DNA from: Nocardioides soli
Lineage (GTDB): Bacteria; Actinomycetota; Actinomycetes; Propionibacteriales; Nocardioidaceae
NCBI RefSeq assembly: GCF_014191495.1
Contig: NZ_JACHWR010000001.1
Location: 1 to 64,000, forward strand
Length of the DNA stretch: 64,000 nt
Direction: 5' to 3'
Of the stretch, positions 50,727-57,663 are shown piece after piece. Each line of letters begins with the position of its first letter. Positions within the stretch are counted from its first letter, which is position 1. The notes beneath the pieces were generated by a model, which saw only the letters and a list, made by a program, of their open reading frames with translations, was not told the DNA's origin and ran no database searches. The position numbers and the translations under genes were made by a program.

Positions 50727-50787
50727 CTAGTGGCCATCATCGGAAGTTGTTCGGGTGGCCCGAGGAACTTCCAGCGACGACCACTAG
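50727..50787. repeat. Dispersed palindromic repeat, copy B (61 bp)
   Basis: Begins and ends with CTAG. The right arm (50759-50787) is identical, in reverse orientation, to copy A at 42787-42815; the left arm (50727-50755) is a diverged version (about three quarters matching). The element fills the gap between the SGNH gene start and the GlxA-type regulator stop. Confidence 0.8.
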
Positions 50788-50802
50788 CCCAGGAGCGCCT
50801 CG

Positions 50803-51747
50803 TCAGCCGGCGAACCGGCGCCGGTACTGCTGCGGACTGAGGCCGCGCACCCGCCCGAAGTGGTGGCGCAGCGTGGCGGCGTTGCCGAAGCCGACCTCGT
50901 CGGCGATCCAGTCGATCGAGTGGTCGGTGCGCTCGAGCAGCTCCTCGGCCGCCTGCACCCGCTGGCGGGTCACCCAGGCGTGCGGGGTGGTGCCGGTCTC
51001 GGCGCGGAACCGGCGGGCGAAGGTGCGCGGCGACATGTGGTTGTGGCGGGCGAGCGTCTCGACGCTGAGGTCCTCGCCGAGGTGCTCGACGATCCACTGG
51101 AGCAGCGGCCCGAGCGTCTCGGCGTCGCAGTCGGGCACGGCGTTCGCGATGAACTGCGCCTGACCGCCGTCGCGGTGCGGCGGTACGACGATGCGGCGGG
51201 CCGTCGTCGCGGCCACCCGCGCCCCGAAGTGGTCGCGCATCAGGTGCAGCGAGGCGTCGATGCCGGCCGCCGCCCCGGCCCCGGTGAGGACGTTGCCGTC
51301 GTGGCAGTAGAGGACGTCGGGGCAGACCTTCGCCTCCGGGTAGGTCTGCGCGAGCCGGTCGGTGTAGCGCCAGTGCGTCGTGCACTCCCGCCCGTCGAGC
51401 AGGCCCGCCGCTCCGATCTCGAAGACACCCGAGCAGTGCGCGTAGATCGTGGCACCGCGGGCGTCGGCGGCACGCAGCGCCTCGAGCACCAGCGGATCGT
51501 GGTTCATGAAGTCGAACTTCGGGCTCAGGCAGACCAGGTCGGCGTCCTCGGTCGCCTCGAGGCCGCGCTCGACGACCAGGTCGAAGTCGGAGCGCCCGTG
51601 GAGCCGGCCGGGCCGCGGAGCGCAGACCTGGAAGTCGAAGACGGGGTTGTCGTCCTCGGGGTGGTAGGGCTCCCCCCACACCTCGACCAGCGAGCCGAGC
51701 CCGAAGGGCTCGGCTCCCTCCTGCACGATCACGGCCACTTTCCTCAC
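50803..51747 (-). CDS. GlxA family transcriptional regulator (DJ-1/PfpI + AraC)
   Basis: A 314-residue regulator with an N-terminal DJ-1/PfpI domain about 3-170 (YAHCSGVFEIGAAGLLDGRECTTHWRY with the nucleophile-position Cys) and a C-terminal AraC double helix-turn-helix about 215-310 (LARHNHMSPRTFARRFRAETGTTPHAWVTRQRVQAAEELLE). GlxA-type regulators often control amino-acid or choline-derived compound use. GTG 51747. Divergent small membrane peptide gene, with TGGCAG/CTGCCA inverted sites in between. Confidence 0.9.
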   Translation of the reverse strand: MRKVAVIVQEGAEPFGLGSLVEVWGEPYHPEDDNPVFDFQVCAPRPGRLHGRSDFDLVVERGLEATEDADLVCLSPKFDFMNHDPLVLEALRAADARGATIYAHCSGVFEIGAAGLLDGRECTTHWRYTDRLAQTYPEAKVCPDVLYCHDGNVLTGAGAAAGIDASLHLMRDHFGARVAATTARRIVVPPHRDGGQAQFIANAVPDCDAETLGPLLQWIVEHLGEDLSVETLARHNHMSPRTFARRFRAETGTTPHAWVTRQRVQAAEELLERTDHSIDWIADEVGFGNAATLRHHFGRVRGLSPQQYRRRFAG

Positions 51748-51797
51748 GAGGCCCAGCCTGCATCAACGCTGGCAGAAAATCAACGGAGAGTGTCTTT

Positions 51798-51815
51798 CCT
51801 GCCACTCGTGGCAGG
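51798..51815. promoter_or_regulatory. Inverted repeat between the GlxA-type regulator and the small peptide gene
   Basis: CCTGCCAC-TC-GTGGCAGG, perfect 8-bp arms. Another half-site TGGCAGAAA lies at about 51770, spaced for an AraC-type dimer. Confidence 0.55.
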
Positions 51816-51829
51816 ATCACAAGTGGCGC

Positions 51830-51988
51830 ATGATTACTGCCATGACCTTCCTGATGATCCTGCTGGTGATCGCGCTGGCGATGAGCGTCGCAACGGTGGT
51901 GCTCAGCGTCAGGGACGGCCGGGGGCCGCAGCGCCCGCCGGTCTCGCACCTCGAGGACCGCCGGTTCCAGGCGCCCTCGGCACGCTGA
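51830..51988 (+). CDS. Small single-helix membrane peptide
   Basis: A 52-residue protein: hydrophobic helix from residue 6 to 28 (TFLMILLVIALAMSVATVVLSV), then a basic, Pro-rich tail. The ATG at 51830 or another at 51842 could be the start; neither has a strong ribosome site. It is divergent from the GlxA-type regulator and followed by a strong terminator at 52011, which supports its being expressed. Confidence 0.55.
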   Translation: MITAMTFLMILLVIALAMSVATVVLSVRDGRGPQRPPVSHLEDRRFQAPSAR

Positions 51989-52010
51989 CTCCCCCTCCGA
52001 GACTCCCACC

Positions 52011-52045
52011 GACGAGGCCGGCCTCCCCCTGAGGCCGGCCTCGTC
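52011..52045. terminator. Terminator between the small peptide and sulfatase genes
   Basis: Perfect 15-bp stem GACGAGGCCGGCCTC with complement and CCCCT loop, between convergent stops; can act in both directions. Confidence 0.8.
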
Positions 52046-52095
52046 GCATCCGGGACCGAAGATCCCCCTCGCACCGGCCCCGGACCGGTCGGTCG

Positions 52096-53718
52096 CTACC
52101 GGCCCCGCCCGGCCCCCGCGAGCGGTGCGAGCCGGTGCCGCTGCACCTTCCGGATCCGCTTCTTCAGCCGCCGGAAGTGGGCCCGCTGCTGCGGCGTCAT
52201 CCGCTTCGGCCGATGGGCCAGGTTGCGCCGTTCGAGCGGGTCCCTGCGCAGGTCGTACATCTCCCACTCCGGCTTCTTGCGCCCGGACTCGTCGTAGTAC
52301 TTGGCCAGCTTCCAGCGCCGCTCGCGGACCGCGACGATCCGGTTCGGCGGCGGGATGTAGGGTCCCCGCGCCTGTCCGGCCTGCCAGTCGTCGAAGGTGA
52401 ACACGACCCGGTCCTGGGTGTGCTTCGAGGTCGCGCCCAGCACCTGGGCCGCATAGTCGACGCCGCGCCACTGCGGGTCCCGCGCGGTCCTGGGCGCCTT
52501 CACCAGCGACGCCAGGGTCGGCAGGAGGTCGACGTGCGAGACCAGCTGCTGCGAGCGGCGCGCTCGCGGATAGAGGACCGGGTTCGAGAAGACCAGCGGC
52601 ACCCGCAGCGTCTCCTCGTAGGCGTTGAAGTTCTTCTGCTGCATCTGGTGGGCCAGGCCCATCTCGCCGTGGTCGGAGGTCCGGATCACGATGGTGTCGT
52701 CGAGCTGGCCGGTGGCCTTGAGCTCGTCGAGGATGTCGACCAGGTAGCCGTCCACGAGCTTCATCAGGTTGCCGTAGAAGTTGAGGTAGTTCAGCTTCTG
52801 GCGGCGGGTCCGCAGCTTGCCGGCCAGGCCGAACAGCTTGACGAACCGCGCCTGGCACTTGGGCTTGGTGGACAGGTCCTCGTCGTACGTCGGCGGCAGG
52901 CCGATGTCGCCGTCGAACCAGCCGTCCTCGGGCAGGTAGCCGGCCTGCTCGTACTTCGGCGGGTCCATGTTCGCCGGACCGGGATACATCAGCACGTCGT
53001 GCGGGTTCACCAGCGAGACGATCATGCACCACGGCTTGGTGGCGCCCGCGCGGCCCCGGATGAACTGCAGGACGCCCTCGTGCCCGGTGGCGGCGTCGCC
53101 GTCCTCGTCCATGATCCGGCCGTCGTGGTCGGTGACTCCGCCGCCGGCCTCGCTGATGTCCTGGTTGGCGCCCGCGTCCGGCGGGTTCCAGCGGTCGAAG
53201 CCGAAGCGGGCCAGGTCCTCGGGCGCCCAGTCGTCACCGAGCGGCTTGGACAAGTGCCACTTGCCCTTGAAGACGACCTCGTAGCCGGCGGCCTTCATCA
53301 CCGACGCCACGTTGGTCAGGTCCGGCGAGAGCTCGACCTGGGGGTAGTCCCCGGCCGGCATGTCCAGCTCGAGGGTGTACTTCACCCCGTGCTGGGCCGG
53401 GTAGAGCCCCGTGAGCAGCGACGCCCGGGACGGCGAGCACATGCTCGCGTTGCAGAAGGCGTTCTCGAAGCTGACGCCGTGCCGCTTGAGCCTGGTCAGG
53501 CCGGGGAGGTTCTTCTGCTCCCAGCCCTTCGGGAAGTGCTGGACCTTCCGGTCCTGGTCGGTGATGAAGATCAGGAAGTTCTTCCCGGCCGCGGCCCCCG
53601 CGGCGGCGCTCGCGGCGAGCTCGGCGGCGACGGCCGGGTCGGCCAGCTCGCCGGCGGCCAGCGCGATCGCCGGTGGGGTCGCCGCGGCCGAGGCCAGCAG
53701 CCGTCTCCGCGTGATCAT
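52096..53718 (-). CDS. Exported sulfatase (type I, formylglycine)
   Basis: A 540-residue sulfatase. The N-terminus MITRRRLLASAAATPP is a twin-arginine (Tat) signal, consistent with folding before export. The activation motif CSPSR (Cys94, in NASMCSPSRASLLTGLYP) is the site for formylglycine. Other family marks: FITDQDRK near the start (metal Asp), VSLVNPHDV, TSDHGEMG. The C-terminus is Lys/Arg-rich and may bind polyanions. No formylglycine-generating enzyme is in the window. GGGAG precedes the ATG. It is a stand-alone gene bounded by terminators. Confidence 0.9.
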   Translation of the reverse strand: MITRRRLLASAAATPPAIALAAGELADPAVAAELAASAAAGAAAGKNFLIFITDQDRKVQHFPKGWEQKNLPGLTRLKRHGVSFENAFCNASMCSPSRASLLTGLYPAQHGVKYTLELDMPAGDYPQVELSPDLTNVASVMKAAGYEVVFKGKWHLSKPLGDDWAPEDLARFGFDRWNPPDAGANQDISEAGGGVTDHDGRIMDEDGDAATGHEGVLQFIRGRAGATKPWCMIVSLVNPHDVLMYPGPANMDPPKYEQAGYLPEDGWFDGDIGLPPTYDEDLSTKPKCQARFVKLFGLAGKLRTRRQKLNYLNFYGNLMKLVDGYLVDILDELKATGQLDDTIVIRTSDHGEMGLAHQMQQKNFNAYEETLRVPLVFSNPVLYPRARRSQQLVSHVDLLPTLASLVKAPRTARDPQWRGVDYAAQVLGATSKHTQDRVVFTFDDWQAGQARGPYIPPPNRIVAVRERRWKLAKYYDESGRKKPEWEMYDLRRDPLERRNLAHRPKRMTPQQRAHFRRLKKRIRKVQRHRLAPLAGAGRGR

Positions 53719-53819
53719 GGACGCTCCCGTCGTTGCATGTCCCGCACGATAGGGAGATCGACGACCGGCCGGGGGTGGAGTCAGCCACGGAAAAGAGGGG
53801 TTGACAGCACCGCCGAACG

Positions 53820-53859
53820 GACGAGGGCCCGCCCCGGTCTCCCGGGGCGGGCCCTCGTC
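53820..53859. terminator. Strong GC hairpin downstream of rpsA
   Basis: Perfect 18-bp stem starting GACGAGGGCCCGCC, loop TCTC. It is 169 nt past the rpsA stop and about 100 nt upstream of the sulfatase ATG, so it probably ends the rpsA transcript and insulates the sulfatase. Confidence 0.7.
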
Positions 53860-53932
53860 GTGGTGTTGCGGTCTGTTGCAGTCGCTTGGAGCAACCGCCA
53901 GAGGAGCGTCGAGCGCTCCGCCGGACGGCGCT

Positions 53933-53992
53933 GGTTTCGAGACGCCGGTCGCGACCTCCGTCGGTCGCGCCGCTCCTCAACCGGGCTGCTGG
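53933..53992. repeat. Dispersed GGTTTCGAGACG...CTCCTCAACC repeat
   Basis: About 60 bp with the ends GGTTTCGAGACG and CTCCTCAACC, and an internal GGTCGCGACC palindrome. Sequences with these ends are frequent intergenic repeats in Nocardioides-type genomes (general knowledge, not searched here). Confidence 0.65.
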
Positions 53993-54027
53993 GTCCCGGC
54001 CATCGCAAGCTCAGGCCGGGGCAGCTC

Positions 54028-55497
54028 TCAATTGCCGCCGGTGAGCTTCTCCCGGAGGGCCTGCAGCGCCTCGTCGGAGGCGAGCGAGCCGCCGGCGTCG
54101 CCCTCGTCGGCCGCCGAGGAGGAGTACGACGTCGCCTCGCCGGCCTCGACCTCGGCCTTCTTGGCCTCGGCCTGCTGCTTGACGTGGGCCTCCCAGCGGG
54201 CGTGCGCCTTGGCGTACTGGTCCTCCCAGGTCGCGCGCTGCTCGTCGAAGCCCTCGAGCCACTCGCCCGTCTCGGGGTCGAAGCCCTCGGGGTAGACGTA
54301 GTTGCCCTGCTCGTCGTACGTCGCGGTCATGCCGTACAGCGTCGGGTCGAACTCCTCGACGTCCGCGGCGGCCGCGGTCTCGTTGGCCTGCTTGAGCGAC
54401 AGCGAGATCCGGCGACGCTCGAGGTCGATGTCGATGATCTTGACCATGACGTCGTCGTTGACCTGGACGACCTGCTCGGGGATCTCGACGTGACGCTCGG
54501 CGAGCTCGGAGATGTGCACCAGGCCCTCGATGCCCTCCTCGACGCGGACGAACGCACCGAACGGCACCAGCTTGGTGACCTTGCCCGGGACGATCTGACC
54601 GATCTGGTGGGTGCGGGCGAAGTGCTGCCACGGGTCCTCCTGGGTCGCCTTCAGCGACAGGGAGACACGCTCGCGGTCCATGTCCACGTCGAGGACCTCG
54701 ACGGTGACCTCGTCGCCCACGGCGACGACCTCGGACGGGTGGTCGATGTGCTTCCAGGACAGCTCCGAGACGTGCACGAGGCCGTCGACGCCGCCGAGGT
54801 CCACGAACGCACCGAAGTTGACGATCGAGGACACGACGCCCTTGCGGATCTGGCCCTTCTGGAGCTGGGTCAGGAAGCCGTGGCGGACCTCGGACTGGGT
54901 CTGCTCGAGCCACGCACGACGCGACAGGACCACGTTGTTGCGGTTCTTGTCGAGCTCGATGATCTTCGCCTCGAGCGTCTGGCCGACGTAGGGCTGCAGG
55001 TCGCGGACCCGGCGCATCTCGACGAGGGAGGCCGGCAGGAAGCCGCGCAGGCCGATGTCGAGGATCAGGCCGCCCTTGACGACCTCGATGACGGTGCCCT
55101 CGACGACGCCGTCCTCCTCCTTGACCTGCTCGATCGTGCCCCAGGCGCGCTCGTACTGGGCGCGCTTCTTGGACAGGATCAGGCGGCCTTCCTTGTCCTC
55201 CTTCTGGAGGACCAGGGCCTCGACCTTGTCGCCGACCTCGACGACCTCGTTGGGGTCGACGTCGTGCTTGATCGACAGCTCACGCGAGGGGATGACGCCC
55301 TCGGTCTTGTAGCCGATGTCGAGCAGGACCTCGTCCCGGTCGACCTTGACGATGGTGCCATCCACGATGTCACCGTCGTTGAAGTACTTGATGGTCGCGT
55401 CGATCGCGGCGAGGAAGTCCTCCTCCGACCCGATGTCGTTGACCGCAACCTGCGGCGCGTCGGTGATGTCGGGGAGGGTCGAGATGCTGCTCGTCAT
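54028..55497 (-). CDS. rpsA: 30S ribosomal protein S1
   Basis: A 489-residue S1 with four S1/OB-fold RNA-binding domains at about residues 38-105, 122-190, 208-275 and 292-360 (each with the DIGYKTEGVIP, DLGGVDGLVHVSELSW or EEGIEGLVHISELA pattern). An acidic C-terminal extension follows (about 370-489) with a Lys/Glu-rich helix and a Ser-rich end. Four domains is the usual actinobacterial form, versus six in enterobacteria. It binds mRNA on the small ribosomal subunit and aids initiation. Confidence 0.96.
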   Translation of the reverse strand: MTSSISTLPDITDAPQVAVNDIGSEEDFLAAIDATIKYFNDGDIVDGTIVKVDRDEVLLDIGYKTEGVIPSRELSIKHDVDPNEVVEVGDKVEALVLQKEDKEGRLILSKKRAQYERAWGTIEQVKEEDGVVEGTVIEVVKGGLILDIGLRGFLPASLVEMRRVRDLQPYVGQTLEAKIIELDKNRNNVVLSRRAWLEQTQSEVRHGFLTQLQKGQIRKGVVSSIVNFGAFVDLGGVDGLVHVSELSWKHIDHPSEVVAVGDEVTVEVLDVDMDRERVSLSLKATQEDPWQHFARTHQIGQIVPGKVTKLVPFGAFVRVEEGIEGLVHISELAERHVEIPEQVVQVNDDVMVKIIDIDLERRRISLSLKQANETAAAADVEEFDPTLYGMTATYDEQGNYVYPEGFDPETGEWLEGFDEQRATWEDQYAKAHARWEAHVKQQAEAKKAEVEAGEATSYSSSAADEGDAGGSLASDEALQALREKLTGGN

Positions 55498-55718
55498 AAG
55501 GAAGGTGTGTCCTTGGATGGATGGTGTCGTGCGGGCACGTCGAAGGTCGGTTTCACCGCTCGTGGAGAGATAGCGAGCACGTGTCCGCTCCGTCTGGGAC
55601 CCGGGCAGACCTCCGGCGCAACCTAAAGACTACGCGGGGCGGCGGACGTGCGTCCAACCCGCGCCCGCCGGCCCGCCCGCCGCTCCGGCCCTCGCGTCGC
55701 GGGACTACTCTCCCGAAC

Positions 55719-56528
55719 GTGGAGAACCATCCCCCTGTGCGGGTCGAACGCCGACCGGTCTCCGAGGAGGAGTCCCGTCGGGCCAACGGTCCGGACTGGG
55801 ACCGGTACGCCGACGAGTACCAGGCCACCCACGGCGAGTTCCTCGGCGATGTGGGCTTCGTGTGGGGGCCCGAGGGCCTCACCGAGGCGCGGGCCGGGAT
55901 CCTCGGCGACCTGGCCGGGCGCGACGTCCTCGAGGTCGGCTCGGGCGCGGGCCAGTGCTCGCGCTGGGTCCGCGCGCAGGGCGGGCGCGCGTACGGCCTC
56001 GACCTGTCCTTCCGCCAGCTGCAGCACTCCCGCCGGATCGACCTCGACACCGAGCTCCCGGTCCCGTCGGTGCTCGGCACCGCCACCGCGCTCCCCTTCC
56101 GCGACGACTCCTTCGACGTGGTGTTCTCGTCGTTCGGCGCGCTCCAGTTCGTCAGCGACATCGACGTCGCCGTCGCGGAGACCGCGCGGGTGCTCCGCTC
56201 CGGCGGGCGCTACGCCTTCTCGATCACCCACCCCACCCGCTGGATGTTCCCCGACGACCCGGGCGAGGAGGGCCTGACCGCGAGCCAGTCCTACTGGGAC
56301 CGCACGCCGTACGTCGAGATCGACGACGCGACGGGGGTGGTCGCGTACGTCGAGCACCACCGCACGCTCGGGGACTGGGTCGCCCTGCTCGCCGGCCACG
56401 GCTTCGTCATCACCGACCTGCTCGAGCCGGAGTGGCCCGAGGGCCACGAGCGGGTGTGGGGCGGTTGGTCGGGCGTGCGCGGTCGACTCACCCCCGGCAC
56501 GGCGATCTTCGGGGCGCGGCTCGACTGA
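55719..56528 (+). CDS. Class I SAM-dependent methyltransferase
   Basis: A 269-residue enzyme with the SAM-binding motif DVLEVGSGAGQCSRWVRAQGGRAYGLDLS near residue 70, LPFRDDSFDVVFSSFGALQFVSD near 125 and RVLRSGGRYAFSITHPTRWMF near 160. Proteins of this type are encoded beside rpsA in many actinobacteria. The substrate is unknown. GTG 55719; the frame is open upstream to 55521 but without a ribosome site. Divergent from rpsA; the 221-bp gap between them must hold both promoters. Confidence 0.87.
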   Translation: MENHPPVRVERRPVSEEESRRANGPDWDRYADEYQATHGEFLGDVGFVWGPEGLTEARAGILGDLAGRDVLEVGSGAGQCSRWVRAQGGRAYGLDLSFRQLQHSRRIDLDTELPVPSVLGTATALPFRDDSFDVVFSSFGALQFVSDIDVAVAETARVLRSGGRYAFSITHPTRWMFPDDPGEEGLTASQSYWDRTPYVEIDDATGVVAYVEHHRTLGDWVALLAGHGFVITDLLEPEWPEGHERVWGGWSGVRGRLTPGTAIFGARLD

Positions 56529-56589
56529 GCCGGATCCACCGATGTGCGGCGTCGCGAGCGGTTCCGGGCTGCGGCCGGGCCACCGGTGA

Positions 56590-57519
56590 TCAGGCGGACG
56601 AGCCCGCGAGCTCCTTGTGCTCGGCGTCGCCGCTGCGGCCCCCGCGGCGCACGCTGAGCAGCAGCAGTGCGCCGGCGACCAGGCAGAGTGCGCCACCCAC
56701 GAACCCCAGCAGCGGCACCCAGAAGAGCAGCAGCCGCAGCAGGCCCATGTTGTCCTCGGCGTCGTCGGCGCTGGCCTGCTGCTGGTCGTCGGTGAAGCCG
56801 ATCTTGAGGTCGAGGACCTGCGTGCCGTCGTCGAGGTAGCGCTGCTGGTCCTGGGTCTGCTGTTGGATCGCGCCCGTCTGCGGCTCGACCCAGATCTCGA
56901 TCTCGTTGTCGTAGGTGCCGGGGATGCCGTCGGCGATCTCGATCGGCGCGTCGCTGATGGAGATCGTGTAGACGTAGCAGTCGACGCCCAGGAGCGTCTC
57001 CTCGCGGTCGTAGACCGCGGGGACCGCGGCGCCCACGGTGCCGTCCCAGTACTCGTAGTCCTGCTTCTGGGAGTCGAACGGCCACTTGTTGACCAGGCCG
57101 TCGGTCGGCGTCGCGTCCGCGGGCAGGCCCCCGAAGTCGGGCACCGACTCCGCGGTCACCCGGTCGGTCGCGAACACCTCGATCTCCGCACTGACCAGGC
57201 GCTCGTCGTCGCCGTCGACGCAGGCCGGCGGGTCGTCGACGTCGATCACCACGCAGGTCTTCTGCACCCAGACCGCGGTCTCGCCGTCCGAGGCGTCCGC
57301 GTCGACCTGGGTGATGTTCTGGACCTTGACCGGGTTCTCGACGAGCTCGCCCGTGGCCGCGTCGAGCTTGCGCACGGTGCCGTCGAGGTTCGTCGTCTGG
57401 TTGACATCGAGCGGCAGCCTCTTCACCTGACCGGGCGCCCAGGTCACCGCGAGCACGCCGGCCACCAGGAGGAAGGTGCCGAGGCCGACCAGGACGAAGC
57501 CGAACACCTTGCGCTTCAC
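56590..57519 (-). CDS. DUF3068 domain membrane protein
   Basis: A 309-residue protein of the actinobacterial DUF3068 type: an N-terminal helix (VFGFVLVGLGTFLLVAGVLAVTW, about 5-27), a large extracytoplasmic beta-rich domain with three Cys (TCVVIDVDDPPACVDGDDE; GVDCYVYTIS), a C-terminal helix (LLFWVPLLGFVGGALCLVAGALLLL) and a short charged tail. Known homologues are porin-like or channel-associated candidates; no firm function. GTG 57519 follows GGGAGGG. Divergent from the GT-C operon. Confidence 0.85.
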   Translation of the reverse strand: MKRKVFGFVLVGLGTFLLVAGVLAVTWAPGQVKRLPLDVNQTTNLDGTVRKLDAATGELVENPVKVQNITQVDADASDGETAVWVQKTCVVIDVDDPPACVDGDDERLVSAEIEVFATDRVTAESVPDFGGLPADATPTDGLVNKWPFDSQKQDYEYWDGTVGAAVPAVYDREETLLGVDCYVYTISISDAPIEIADGIPGTYDNEIEIWVEPQTGAIQQQTQDQQRYLDDGTQVLDLKIGFTDDQQQASADDAEDNMGLLRLLLFWVPLLGFVGGALCLVAGALLLLSVRRGGRSGDAEHKELAGSSA

Positions 57520-57610
57520 GATGCCCTCCCAGCGGTTGTCGGTTGCGCCCGCACCGTAGCAGTACTGGCCAGTAGATGTGAGGCGTGGATCACACTCGTG
57601 TCGAAATCTT

Positions 57611-57652
57611 TTCTCGGCTTCCCGGTCTGACTTCTCGGCTTCCCGATGTGAC
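57611..57652. repeat. 21-bp direct repeat in the GT-C operon promoter
   Basis: TTCTCGGCTTCCCG followed by GTCTGAC in the first copy and ATGTGAC in the second, head to tail. The 11-mer TGACTTCTCGG spanning the junction (57628-57638) also occurs at 44767-44777. Confidence 0.75.
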
Positions 57653-57657
57653 ATAGT
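57628..57657 (+). promoter_or_regulatory. Putative promoter of the envelope operon, leaderless
   Basis: TGACTT (57628-57633) as -35 and CATAGT (57652-57657) as -10, 18 nt apart. Seven bases after the -10 lies the GTG start at 57664, so transcription would begin at or next to the start codon. Confidence 0.5.
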
Positions 57658-57663
57658 CCCGGC

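Larger units (their letters stand above)
53719..54027. other. 309-bp gap: sulfatase promoter side, terminator and dispersed repeat
   Basis: No gene. Holds the sulfatase 5' region, a strong hairpin (53820-53859) and, next to the rpsA stop, a dispersed repeat (53933-53992). Confidence 0.7.

Noticed and set aside
52135..55626. 1163-residue plus-strand frame across sulfatase and rpsA
   Set aside because: Antisense to two well-supported genes; composition is that of a complementary-strand shadow.
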